Below, piece after piece: positions 37,331 through 51,280 of a DNA stretch of 64,000 nucleotides. The stretch covers positions 1,488,001 to 1,552,000 of the forward strand of contig JAWQEG010000710.1 in NCBI GenBank assembly GCA_033782935.1, written 5' to 3'. The DNA is from Petrolisthes cinctipes (lineage: Eukaryota; Arthropoda; Malacostraca; Decapoda; Porcellanidae). A program made the position numbers and the translations under genes. The notes beneath the pieces are model-generated. The model was given only the letters and a program-made list of their open reading frames with translations, was not told the origin of the DNA and searched no databases. Within the stretch, counting starts at the first letter, position 1, and the number at the start of each line of letters is the position of its first letter.

Positions 37331-40225
37331 TTTAGGTGCCCGAAAGTCGATATGTGCATGCATCTTCAGTACCCGTTTATATCTCAAATTCAGGCTCAAA
37401 ACACCCGAACATTCGATATTTTGGGGTCCCAGAAACGATCTGTAAATGCCTACTCCGTGTTAGAGTATTTTCAAAATACAGGCCCAAAACATGCTGAAAA
37501 TCGATATTTTAGGTGCCCAAAGTCAATATGTGCATGAATCTTCTGTACCAGTTTATATCTCAAATTCAGGCTCAAAACACCCGAAAATTCGATATTTTGG
37601 GGTCCCAGAAGCGATCTGTACATGCCTACTCAGTGCTAGAATATTTTAATAATATAGGCTCAAAACATGCTAAAAATCGATATTTTGGGTGCCCAAAGTC
37701 GATATCTCAAATTCAGGCCCAAAACACCTGAAAATTCGATATTTTGGGATCCCAGAAACGATCTGTACATGCATACACCGTGTTAGAGTATTTTCAAAAT
37801 ACAGGCCCAAAACATACTGAAAATCGATTTTTTAGGTGCCCAAAAGTCGATATGTGCATGCATCTTCTGTACCCGTAGATATCTCAAATTCAGGCTCCAA
37901 ACCCCCGAAAATTCGATATTTTGGGGTCCAAGAAACGATCCGTACATGCCTACTCCTAGTTAGAATGTTTTCAAGAAACAGACCAAAAACATGCTCAAAA
38001 TCGATATTTTAGGTGCCAAAAGTCGATATGTGCATGCATCTTCAGTACCCGTTTATATTCCAAATTCAACCTCAAAACACCCGAAAATTCGATATTTTTG
38101 GGTCCCACAAGCGATCTGTACATGCCTACTCAGTGCTAGAAATTTTTCAAATAATAGGCTCAAAACATGCTAAAAATCGATATTTTAAGTGTTAAAAGTC
38201 GATATGTGCATGTATCTTCTGTACCCGTTTATATCTCAAATTCAGGCTCAAAACACCCGAAAATTCGTTATTTTGGGGTCCTACAAACGATCTGTACATG
38301 CCTACATCTAGTTAGAATGTTTTCAAGATATAGACCCAAAACATGCTCAAAATCGATATATTAGGTGCCCAAAAGTCGATATGTGCATGCATCTTCTGCA
38401 CCCGTTTATATCTCAAATTCAACCTCAAAACACCCGAAAATTCGTTATTTTTGGGTCCGAGAAGCGATCTGTACATGCCTACTCCATGTTAGAGTATTTT
38501 TAAAATAAAGGCTCAAAACATACTAAAAATCGATCTTTTAGGTGCACAAAAGTCAATATGTGTATGCATCTTCTGCACCCGTTTATATCCCAAATTCAAC
38601 CTCAAAACAACCCAAAATTCTATATTTTTGGGTTCCAGAAGTGATCTGTACATGCCTACTCAGTGCTAGAATGTTTTCAAAACATAGGCTCAAAACATGC
38701 TAAAAATCGATATTTTAAGTGTCCAAAGTCGATATGTGCATGCATCTTCTGAACCCGTTTATATCTCAAATTCAGGCTCAAAACACCCGAAAATTCGGTA
38801 TTTTTGGGTCCTAGAAGCGATCTATACATGCCTACTCCTAATTAGAATGTTTTCAAGATACAGACCAAAAACATGCTCAAAATCGATATTTTAGGTGCCC
38901 AAATGTCGATATGTGAATGCATCTTCAGTACCCGTTTATATCTCAAATTCAGGCTCAAAACACCCGAAAATTCGATATTTTGGGGTCCCAGAAGCGATCA
39001 GTACATGCCTACTCCGTGTTAGAGTATTTTCATAATACAGGCCCAAAACATGCCGAAAATCGATATTTTAGGTGCCCAAAGTCAATATGTGCATGCATCT
39101 TCTGTACCAGTTTATATCTCAAATTCAGGCTCAAAACACCCGAAAATTCGATATTTTGGGGTCCCAGAAGCGATCTGTACATGCCTACTCAGTGCTAGAA
39201 TATTTTAATAATATAGGCTCAAAACATGCTAAAAATCGATATTTTGGGTGCCCAAAGTCGATATCTCAAATTCAGGCCCAAAACACCCGAAAATTCGATA
39301 TTTTGGGATCCCAGAAACGATCTGTACATGCCTACACCGTGTTAGAGTATTTTCAAAATACAGGCCCAAAACATACTGAAAATCGATTTTTTAGGTGCCC
39401 AAAAGTCGATATGTGCATGCATCTTCTGTACCCGTAGATATCTCAAATTCAGGCTCCAAACCCCCGAAAATTCGATATTTTGGGGTCCAAGAAACGATCC
39501 GTACATGCCTACTCCTAGTTAGAATGTTTTCAAAAAACAGACCAAAAACATGCTCAAAATCGATATTTTAGGTGCCAAAAGTCGATATGTGCATGCATCT
39601 TCAGTACCCGTTTATATTCCAAATTCAACCTCAAAACACCCGAAAATTCGATATTTTTGGGTCCCACAAGCGATCTGTACATGCCTACTCAGTGCTAGAA
39701 ATTTTTCAAATAATAGGCTCAAAACATGCTAAAAATCGATATTTTAAGTGTTAAAAGTCGATATGTGCATGCATCTTCTGTACCCGTTTATATCTCAAAT
39801 TCAGGCTCAAAACACCCGAAAATTCGGTATTTTGGGGTCCTACAAGCGATCTGTACATGCCTACATCTAGTTAGAATGTTTTCAAGATATAGACCCAAAA
39901 CATGCTCAAAATCGATATATTAGGTGCCCAAAAGTCGATATGTGCATGCATCTTCTGCACCCGTTTATATCTCAAATTCAACCTCAAAACACCCGAAAAT
40001 TCGTTATTTTTGGGTCCGAGAAGCGATCTGTACATGCCTACTCCATGTTAGAGTATTTTCAAAATAAAGGCTCAAAACATACTAAAAATCGATCTTTTAG
40101 GTGCACAAAAGTCAATATGTGTATGCATCTTCTGCACACGTTTATATCCCAAATTCTACCTCAAAACAACCGAAAATTGTATATTTTTGGGTCCCAGAAG
40201 CGATCTGTACTTGCCTACTCAGTGC
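37330..40225 (+). repeat. 1,559-bp nonamer HOR, two copies
   Basis: Pairs at 37,513/39,072, 37,991/39,550, 38,013/39,572, 38,167/39,726 and 38,381/39,940 are 1,559 bp apart. The length fits nine monomers minus one 29-bp deletion plus four bases. Shared rare marks include TACCCGTAGATATC (37,870 and 39,429), ACGATCCGTACATG, AAATTTTTCAAATAATAGG and GTGTTAAAAGTCG. The match fades at about 40,225, where the tail of copy 2 changes subfamily. Confidence 0.87.
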
Positions 40226-43200
40226 TAGAGTATTTTCAAAATAAAGGCTCAAAACATGCTGAAAATCGATCTTTTAGGTGCACAAAGTCAATATGTGCAT
40301 GTATCTTCTTTACCGGTTTATATCTCAAATTCAGGCTCAAAACACCCGAAAATTCGATATTTTGGGGTCCCAGAAGCGATCTGTACATGCCTACTCATTG
40401 CTAGAATATTTTCAAAATATTGGCCCAAAACATGCTAAAAATCGATATTTTAGGTGCCCAAAGTCGATATCTCAAATTCAGGCACAAAACACCCGAAAAT
40501 TCGATATTTTGGGGTCCCAGTGCGATTTGTACACGCCTACTCAAATACAGGCCGAAAACATGCTGAAAATCGATATTTTTGGTGCCCAAATTCAATATGT
40601 GTATGCTTCTTCTGTACCCGTTTATATCTCAAATTCAATCTCCAAACACCCGAAAATTCGATATTTTGTGGTCCCAGAAGCGATCTGTACATGCCTACTC
40701 AGTACTAGATTGTTTTCATAATATAGGCTCGAAACATGCTAAAAATCGATATTTTAAGTGTCCAAAGTCGATATGTGCATGCATCTTCTGTACCCATTTA
40801 TATCTCAAATTCAGGCTCAAAACACCCGAAAATTCGATATTTTGGGGTCCCAGAAGCGATCTGTACATGCCTACTCATTGCTAGAATATTTTCAAAATAT
40901 TGGCCCAAAACATGCTAAAAATCGATATTTTAGGTGCCTAAAGTCGATATCTCAAATTCAGGCCCAAAACACCCGAAAATTCGATATTTTGGGGTCCCAG
41001 AAGCGATCTGTACATGCCTACTCTGTGTTAGAGTATTTTCAAAATACATGCCCAAAATATCTTGAAATTCGATCTTTTAGGTGCCCAAAAGTCGATATGT
41101 GAATGCCTATTCTGTACCCGATTATATCTATAATTCAGGCTCCAAACTCCCGAAAATTCGATATTTTGGGGTCCCAGAAACGATCTGTACATACCTACTC
41201 AGATACAAGCCCAAAACATGCTGAAAATCGATATTTTAGGGGCCCAAAGTCAATATGTGTATGCATCTTCTGCACCCGTTTATATTCCAAATTCAACCTC
41301 AAAACACCCGAAAATTCGATATTTTTGGGTTCCACAAGCGATCTGTACATGCCTACTCAGTGCTAGAAATTTTTCAATATATAGGCTCAAAACATGCTAA
41401 AAATCGATATTTTAAGTGTCCAAAGTCGATATGTGCATGCATCTTCTGTACCCGTTTATATCTCAAATTCAAGCTCAAAAAACCCGAAAATTCGGTATTT
41501 TTGGGTCCTACAAGCGATCTGTACATGACTACTCCTAGTTAGAATGTTTTCAAGATACAGACCCAAAACATGCTCAAAATCGATATATTAGGTGCCCTAA
41601 AGTCGATATGTGCATGCATCTTTGGAACCCGTTTATATCTCAAATTCAACCTCAAAACACCCGAAAATTCGTTATTTTTGGGTCCGAGAAGCGATCTGTA
41701 CATGCCTACTCCATGTTAGAATATTTTCAAAATAAAGGCCCAAAACATACTAAAAATCGATCTTTTAGGTGCACAAAAGTCAATATGTGTATGCATCTTC
41801 TGCACACGTTTATATCCCAAATTCTACCTCAAAACAACCGAAAATTGTATGTTTTTGGGTCCCAGAAGCGATCTGTACATGCCTACTCAGTGCTAGAATG
41901 TTTTCAAAATATAGGCTCAAAACAAGCTAAAAATCGATATTTTAAATGTCCAAAGTCGATATGTGCATGCATCTTCTGTACCCGTTTATATCTCAAATTC
42001 TGGCTCAAAACTCCCGGAAATTCGGTATTTTTGTGTCCTAGAAGCGATCTGTACATGCCTAATCCTAGTTAGAATGTTTTCAAGATAGAGACCCAAAACA
42101 TGCTCAAAATCGATATTTTAGGTGCCAAAAAGTCGATATGTGCATGCATCTTCAGTACGCGTTTATATCTCAAATTCAGGCTCAAAACACCCGAAAATTC
42201 GAAACTTTGGGGTCCGAGAAGCGATCTGTACATGCCTACTCCGTGTTAGAGAACTTTCAATTTACAGGCCCAAAACATGCTGAAAATCGATATTTTATGT
42301 GCCCAAAGTCAATATGTGCATGCATCTTCTGTACTAGTTTATATTTCAAATTCAACCTCAAAACACCCGACAATTCGATAATTTGGGGTCCCAGAAGCGT
42401 TTTGTACATGCCTACTCCGTGTTAGAGTGTTTTCAAAATACAGGCCCAAAACATGCTGAAAATCGATATTTTAGGTGCCCAAAGTCAATATGTGTATGCA
42501 TCTTCTGCACCCGTTTATATCTCAAATTCAGGCTCAAAACACCCGTAAATTCGATATTTTGGGGTCCCATAAGCGATCTGTACATGCCTACTCATTGCTA
42601 GAATATTTTCAAAATATTGGCCCAAAAAATGCTAGAAATCGATATTTTAGGTGCCCAAAGTCGATATCTCAAATTCAGGCACAAAACACCCGTAAATTCG
42701 ATATTTTGGGGTCCCAGAAGCGATCTGTACACGCCTACTCAAATACAGGCCGAAAACATGCTGAAAATCGATATTTTAGGTGCCCAAAGTCAATATGTGT
42801 ATGCATCTTCTGCACCTGTTTATATCCCAAATTCAACCTCAAAATACCCGAAAATTCGATAATTTTGGGTCCCAGAAGTGATCTGTAAATGCCTACTCCG
42901 TTCTAGAACGTTTTCAAAATATAGGCTCAAAACATGCTAAAAATCGATATTTTAAGTGTCCAAAGTCGATATGTGCATGCATCTTCTGTACCCGTTTATA
43001 TCTCAAATTCAGGCTCAGAACACCCGAAAATTCGGTATTTTTCGGTCCTAGAAGCGATCTATACATGCCTACTCCTAGTTAGAATGTTTTCAAGATACAG
43101 ACCAAAAACATGCTCAAAATCGATATGTTAAGTGCCCAAATGTCGATATGTGCATGCATCTTCAGTACCCGTTTATATGTCAAATTCAGGCTCAAAACAC

Positions 43201-46080
43201 CCGAAAATTCGATATTTTGGGGTCCCAGTAGCGATCAGTACATGCCTACTCCGTTTAAGAGTATTTTCATAATACAGGCCCAAAACATGCTGAAAATCGA
43301 TCTTTTAGGTGCCCAAAGTCAATATGTGCATGCATCTTCTGTACCCGTTTATATCTCAAATTCAGGCTCAAAACACCCGTAAATTCGATATTTTGGGGTC
43401 CCAGCAGCGATCTGTACATGCCTACTCATTGCTAGAATATTTTCAAAATATTGGCCCAAAAAATGCTAGAAATCGATATTTTAGGTGCCCAAAGTCGATA
43501 TCTCAAATTCAGGCACAAAACACCCGAAAATTCGATATTTTGGGGTCCCAGAAGCGATCTGTACACGCCTACTCAAATACAGGCCGAAAACATGCTGAAA
43601 ATCGATATTTTTGGTGCCCATAGTCAATATGTGTATGCTTCTTCTGTACCCGTTTATATCTCAAATTCAATCTTCAAACACCCGAAAATTCGATATTTTG
43701 GGGTCCCAGAAGAGATCTGTACATGCCTACTCAGTACTAGATTGTTTTTTTTTTAAATATAGGCTCAAAACATGCTAAAAAGCGATATTTTAAGTGTCCA
43801 AAGTCGATATGTGCATGCATCTTCTGTACCCGTTTATATCTCAAATTCAATCTCAAAACACCCGAAAATTCGGTATTTTTGTGTCCTAGAAGCGATCTAT
43901 ACATGCCTACTCCTAGTTAGAATGTTTTTAAGATACAGACCAAAAACATGCTCAAAATCGATATTTTAGTTGCCCAAATGTCGATATGTGCATGCATCTT
44001 CAGTACCCGTTTATATCTCAAATTCAGGCTCAAAACACCCGCAAATTCGATATTTTGGCGTCCCAGAAGCGATCAGTACTTGCCTACTCCGTGTTAGAGT
44101 ATTTTCATAATACAGGCCTAAAACATGCTGAAAATCGATCTTTTAGGTGCCCAAAGTCAATATGTGCATGCATCTTCTGTACCCGTTTATATCTCAAATT
44201 CAGGCTCTAAAAACCCAAAAATTCGATATTTTGGGGTCCCTGAAGCGATCTGTACATGCCTACTCAGTGCTAGAATATTTTCAAATTATAGGCCCAAAAC
44301 ATGCTAAAAATCGATATTTTAGGTGCCCAAAGTCGATATCTCAAATTCAGGCACAAAACACCCGAAAATTCGATATTTTGGGGTCCCAGAAGCGATCTGT
44401 ACACGCCTAGTCAAATACAGGCTGAAAACATGCTGAAAATCGATATTTTTGGTGCCCATAGTCAATATGTGCATGCATCTTCTGTACCCGTTTATATCTC
44501 AAATTCAGGCTCAAAACACCCGAAAATTCGATATTTTGGCGTCCCAGAAGCGATCAGTACTTGCCTACTCCGTGTTAGAGTATTTTCATAATACAGGCCC
44601 AAAACATGCTGAAAATCGATCTCTTAGGTGACCAAAATCAATATGTGCATGCATCTTCTGTATCCGTTTATATCTCAAATTCAGGCTCAAAACACCCGAA
44701 AATTCGATATTTTGGGGTCCCATAAGCGATCTGTACATGCCTACTCAGTGCTAGAATATTTTCAAAACATAGGCCCAAAACATGCTAAAAATCGATATTT
44801 TAGGTGCACAAAGTCGATATCTCAAATTCAGGCCCAAAACACCCGAAAATTCGATATTTTGGGGTCCCAGAAGCGATCTGTACATGCCTACTCTGTGTTA
44901 GAGTATTTTCAAAATACAGGCCCAAAATATCTTGAAATTCGATCTTTTAGGTGCCCAAAAGTCGATATGTGAATGCCTATTCTGTACCCGTTTATATCTC
45001 TAATTCAGGCTCCAAACACCCAAAAATTCGATATTTTGGGGTCCAATAAGCGATCTGTACATGCCTACTCAGTGCTAAAATATTTTCAAAATATAGGCCC
45101 AAAACATGCTAAAAATCGATATTTTAGGTGCCCAAAGTTAATATGTGTATGCATCTTCTGCACCCGTTTATATCCCAAATTCAACCTCAAAACATCCGAA
45201 AATTCGATATTTTGGGGTCCCAGAAGCGATCAGTACATGCCTACTCCGTGTTAGAGTATTTTCAAAATACAGGCCCAAAACATGCTGAAAATCGATATTT
45301 TAGGTGCCCAAAGTTAATATGTGTATGCATCTTCTGCACCCGTTTATATCCCAAATTCAACCTCAAAACATCGGAAAATTCGATATTTTGGGGTCCCAGA
45401 AGCGATTTGTACATGCCTACTCTGTGTTAGAGTATTTTCCGAATTCAGGCCCAAAACATACTGAAAATCGATCTTTTAGGTGCCCAAAAGTCGATATGTG
45501 CATGCATCTTATGTACCCGTTTTTATCTCAAATTCAGGCTCCAAACACCCGAAAATTCGATATTTTGGGGTCCAAGAAACGATCTGTACATGCCTACTCC
45601 ATGTTAGAGTATTTTCAAAATACAGGCCCAAAATATGCTGAAAATCGATATTCTAGGTTCCCAAAGTCAATATGTGCATGCATCTTCTATACCCGTTTAT
45701 ATCTTAAATTCAGGCTCAAAAAACCCTAAAATTCGATATTTTGGGGTCCCAGAAGCGATCTGTACATGCCTAGTCAGTGCTAAAATATTTTCAAAATATA
45801 GGCCCAAAACATGCTAAAAAATCGATATTTTAGGTGCAAAAAGTCGTTATCTCAAATTCAGGCCCAGAACACCCGAATATTCGATATTTTGGGGTCCCAG
45901 AAGCGATCTGTACATGCCTACTCCGTGTTAGAGTATTTTCAAAATACAGGCCCAAAACATACTGAAAATCGATCTTTTAGGTGCCCAAAAATCGATATGT
46001 GCATGCATCTTCTGTACCCGTTTATATCTCAAATTCAGGCTCATAACACCCGAAAATTCGATATTTTGGGGTCCCACAAG
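40225..46080 (+). repeat. Mosaic satellite block with interleaved HOR fragments
   Basis: Several partial periods overlap. 39,550-40,200 matches 41,218-41,870 (offset 1,668). 40,758-41,200 matches 44,628-45,070 (offset 3,870). 42,475-42,780 matches 43,309-43,614 (offset 834), marked by the AAAAAATGCTAG start of the short monomer. The monomers at 45,128 and 45,304 are near-identical neighbours at 176 bp. A monomer near 43,745 has a run of ten T in place of TTTTCAAAA. All sequence is satellite. Confidence 0.75.
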
Positions 46081-49000
46081 CGATCTGTACATGCCTACTC
46101 AGATACAGGCCCAAAACATGCTAAAAATCGATATTTTAGGTGCCCAATGTCAATATGTGTATGCATCTTCTGCACCCGTTTATATTCCAAATTCAACCTC
46201 AAAACACCCGAAAATTCGATATTTTTGGGTCCCACAAGCGATCTGTACATGCCTACTCAGTGCTAGAATTTTTTCAAAATATAGGCTCAAAACATGCTAA
46301 AAATCGATATTTTAAGTGTCCAAAGTCGATATGTGCCTGCATCTTCTGTACCCGTTTATTTCTCAAATTCAGGCTCAAAACACCCGAAAACTCGGTATTT
46401 TTGGGTCCTACAAGCGATCTGTACATGCCTACTCCTAGTTAGAATGTTTTCAATATACAGACCCAAAACATGCTCAAAATCGATATATTAGGTGCCCAAA
46501 AGTCGATATGTGAATGCATCTTCGGAACCCGTTTATATCTCAAATTCAACCTCAAAACACCCGAGAATTCGTTATTTTTGGGTCCAAGAAGCGATCTGTA
46601 CATGCCTACTCCGTGTTAGAGTATTTTCAAAATAGAGGCCCAAAACATACTAAAAATCGATCTTTTAGGTGCAGAAAAGTCAATATGTGTATGCACCTTC
46701 TGCACCCGTTTATATCCCAAATTCAACCTCAAAAACAACCGAAAATTCTATATTTTTGGGTCCCAGAAGCGATCTGTACATGCCTACTCAGTGCTAGAAT
46801 ATTTTCAAAATATAGGCCCAAAACATGCTAAAAATCGATATTTTACTGTAGGTGCCCAAAATCGATATCTCAAACTCAGGCCCAGAACACCCAAAAATTC
46901 GATATTTTGGGGTCTTAGAAGCGATCTGTACATGCCTACTCCGTGTTAGAGTATTTTCAAAATACAGGCCCAAAACATACTGAAAATCGATCTCTTTGGT
47001 GCCCAAAAGTCTATATGTGCATGAGACTTCTGTACCCGTTTATATCTCAAATTCGGGCTCCAAATACCCAAAAATTCGATATTTTGTGGTTTAAGAAGCG
47101 ATCTGTACATGCCTACTCAGATGCAGGCCGAAAACATGCTGAAAATTGATATTTTAGGTGCCCAAAGTCAATAAGTGTATGCATCTTCTGCACCCGTTTA
47201 TATCCCAAATTCAACCTCAAAACCCCAAAAATTTCGATATTTTTGGGTCATAGAAGCGATCTGTACATGCCTACTCAGTGCTAGAATGTTTTCAAAATAT
47301 AGGCTCAAAACATGCAAAAAATCGATATTTTAAGTGTCCAAAGTCGATATGTGCATGCATCTTCTGTACCCGTTTATATCTCAAATTCAGGCTCAAAACA
47401 CCCGAAAATTCGGTATTTTTGGGTCCTAGAAGCAATCTGTACATGCCTACTCCTAGTTAGAATGTTTTCAAGATACAGACCCAAAACATGCTCAAAATCG
47501 ATATTTTATGTGCCCGAAAGTCGATATGTGCATGCATCTTCAGTAAGCGTTTATATCTCAAATTCAGGCTCAAAACACCCGAACATTCGATATTTTGGGG
47601 TCCCAGAAACAATCTGTAAATGCCTACTCCGTGTTAGAGTATTTTCAAAATACAGGCCCAAAACATGCTGAAAATCGATATTTAGGTGCCCAAAGTCAAT
47701 ATGTGCATGCATCTTCTGTACCAGTTTATATCTCAAATTCAGGCTCAAAACACCCGAAAATGCGATATTTTGGGGTCCCAGAAGCGATATGTACATGCAT
47801 ACTCCTTGTTAGAGTATTTTCATAATACAGGCCCAAAACATGCTGAAAATCGATCTTTTAGGTGCCCAAAGTCAATATGTGTATGCATCTTCTGTACCCG
47901 TTTATATCTCAAATTCAGGCTAAAAAATCCCGAAAATTCGGAATTTTTGGGTCCTAGAAGCGATCTGTACATGCCTACTCAGTGATAAAATATTTTCAAA
48001 ATATAGGCCCAAAACATGCTAAAAATCGACATTTTAGGTGCCCAAAGTCGTTATCTCAAATTCAGGCCCAGAACACCCGAAAATTCGATATTTTGGGGTC
48101 CCAGAAGCAATCGGTACATGCCTACTCCGTGTTAGAGTATTTTCAAAATACAGGCCCAAAACATACTGAAAATCGATCTTTTAGGTGCCCAAAACTCGAT
48201 ATGTGCATGCATCTTCTGTACCCGTTTATATCTCAAATTCAGGCTCATAACACCCGAAAATTCGATATTTTGGGGTCCCACAAGCGAACTGTACATGCCT
48301 ACTCCGTGTTAGAGTATTTTCAAAATACAGGCCCAAAACATGCTGAAAATCGATATTTTAGGTGTCCAAAGTTAATATGTGTATGCATCTTATGCACCCG
48401 TTTATATCCCAAATTCAACTTCAAATCATCCGAAAATTCGATATTTTGGGGTCCCAGAAGCGATTTGTACATGCCTACTCTGTGTTAGAGTATTTTCAGA
48501 ATACAGGCCCAAAACATACTGAAAATCGGTCTTTTAGGTGCCCAAAAGTCGATATGTGCATGCATCTTCGGAACCTGTTTATATCTCAAATTCAACCTCA
48601 AAATACCCGAGAATTTTATATTTTTGGGTCCCAGAAGCGATCTGTACATGCCTACTCAGTGCTAAAATGTTTTCAAAATATAGGCTCAAAACATGCTAAA
48701 AATCGATATTTTAAGTGTCCAAAGTCGATATGTGCATGCATCTTCTGTACCCGTTTTTATCTCAAATTCAGGCTCAAAACACCCGAAAATTCGGTATTTT
48801 TGAGTCCTAGAAGCGATCTATACATGCCTACTCCTAGTTAGAATGTTTTCAAGATACAGACCAAAAACATGCTCAAAATCGATATTTTAGGTGCCCAAAT
48901 GTCGATATGTGCATGCATCTTCAGTACCCGTTTATATCTCAAATTCAGGCTCAAAACACCCGACAATTCGATATTTTGGGGTCCCTGAAGCGATCAGTAC

Positions 49001-51280
49001 ATGCCTACTCCGTGTTAGAGTATTTTCATAATACAGGCCCAAAACATGCTGAAAATCGATCTTTTAGGTGCCCAAAGTCAATATGTGCATGCATCTTCTG
49101 TACCCGTTTATATGTCAAATTCAGGCTCAAAAAACCCGAAAATTCGATATTTTGGGGTCCCAGAAGCGATCTGTACATGCCTACTCAGTGCTAGAATATT
49201 TTCAAATTATAGGCCTAAAACATGCTAAAAATCGATATTTTAGGTGCCCAAAGTCGATATCTCAAATTCAGGCCCAAAACACCCGAAAATTCTATATTTT
49301 GGTGTCCCAGAAGCGATCTGTACATGCCTACTCTGTATTAGAGTATTTTCAAAATACAGGCCCAAAACATACTGAAAATCGATCTTTTAGGTGCCCAAAA
49401 GTCGATATGTAAATGCATATTCTGTACCCGTTTATATCTTAAATTCAGGCTCCAAACACCCGAAAATTCGATATTTTTGGGTCCCAGAAACGATCTGTAC
49501 ATGCCTACTCAGATACAGGCCCAAAACATGCTAAAAATCGATATTTTATGTGCCCAAATTCAATATGTGTATGCATCTTCTGCACCAGTTTATATTCCAA
49601 ATTCAACCTCAAAACACCCGAAAATTCGATATTTTTGGGTCCCACAAGCGATCTGTACATGCCTAGTCAGTGCTAGAATTTTTTCAAAATATAGGCTCAA
49701 AACATGCTAAAAATAAATATTTTAAGTGTCCAAAGTCGATATGTGCATGCATCTTCTGTACCCGTTTATATCTCAAATTCAGGCTCAAAACACCCGAAAA
49801 TTCGGTATTTTTGGGTCCTACAAGCGATCTGTACTAGCTTACTCCTAGTTAGAATGTTTTCAAGATACAGACCGAAAACATGCTCAAAATCGATATATTA
49901 GGTGCCCAAAAGTCGATATTTGCATGCATCTTCGGAACCTGTTTATATCTCAAATTCAACCTCAAAACACCCGAGAATTCGTTATTTTTGGGTCCGAGAA
50001 GCGATCTGTACATGCCTACTCCGTGTTAGAGTATTTTCAAAATACAGGCCCAAAACATACTAAAAATCGATCTTTTAGGTGCACAAAAGTCAATATGTGT
50101 ATGCATCTTCTGCACCCGTTTATATCCCAAATTCAACCTCAAAACAACCGAAAATTCTATATTTTTGGGTCCCAGAAGCGATCTGTACATGCCTACTCAG
50201 TGCTAGAATATTTTCATAATCTAGGCCCAAAACATGCTAAAAATCGATATAATAGGTGCCCAAAGTCGATATCTCAAATTCAGGCCCAAAACACCCGAAA
50301 ATTCGATATTTTGGGGTCCCAGAAGCGATCTGTACATGCCTACACCGTGTTAGAGTATTTTCAAAATACAGGCCCAAAACATACTGATAATCGATCTTTT
50401 AGGTGCCCAAAAGTCGATATGTGCATGCATCTTCTGTACCCGTAGATATCTCAAATTCAGGCTTCAAACACCCGAAAATTCGATATTTTGGGGTCCAAGA
50501 AACGATCCAAACATGCCCACTCCTAGTTAGAATGTTTTCAAGATACAGACCAAAAACATGCTCAAAATCGATATTTTAGGTGCCCAAAAGTCGATATGTG
50601 CATGCATCTTCAGTATCCGTTTATATCTCAAATTCAGGCTCAAAACACCCGAAAATTCGATATTTTGGGGTCCCAGAAGCGATCTGTACATGCCTACTCC
50701 ATGTTAGAGTATTTTCAAAATACAGGCCCAAAACATGCTGAAAATCGATATTCTAGGTTCCCAAAGTCGATATGTGAATGCCTATTCTGTACCCGTTTAT
50801 ATCTCAAATTCAGGCTCCAAACACCCGAAAATTCGATATTTTGGGGTCCCAGAAACGATCTGTACATGCCTACTCAGATACAAGCCCAAAACATGCTGAA
50901 AATCGATATTTTAGGTGCCCAAAGTCAATATGTGTATGCATCTTCTTCACCCGTTTATATTCCAAATTCAACCTCAAAACACCCGAAAATTCGATATTTT
51001 TGGGTCCAACAAGCGATCTGTACATGTCTACTCAGTGCTAGATATTTTTCAAAATATAGGCTAAAAACATGCTAAAAAGCGATATTTTAAGTGTCCAAAG
51101 TCGATATGTTCATGCATCTTCTGTACCCGTTTATATCTCAAATTCAGGCTCAAAACACCCGAAAATTCGGTATTTTGGGGTCCTACAAGCGATCTGTACA
51201 TGCCTACTCCTAGTTAGAATGTTTTCAAGATACAGACTCAAAACATGCTCAAAATCGATATATTAGGTGCCCAAAAGTCG
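46080..51280 (+). repeat. Mosaic satellite block, 3,410-bp offset repeat
   Basis: 46,080-46,830 matches 49,490-50,240 at offset 3,410 (pairs 46,294/49,704 and 46,514/49,924), sharing TTCGGAACC and CCGAGAATTCGTTA marks. 41,103-41,366 matches 50,778-51,041 at offset 9,675. A monomer near 46,845 has a five-base ACTGT insertion after GATATTTT. There is no non-satellite sequence. Confidence 0.72.

Noticed and set aside
46840..46862. ACTGT insertion as a small mobile-element footprint
   Set aside because: Five bases with no flanking duplication; an ordinary small indel is simpler.
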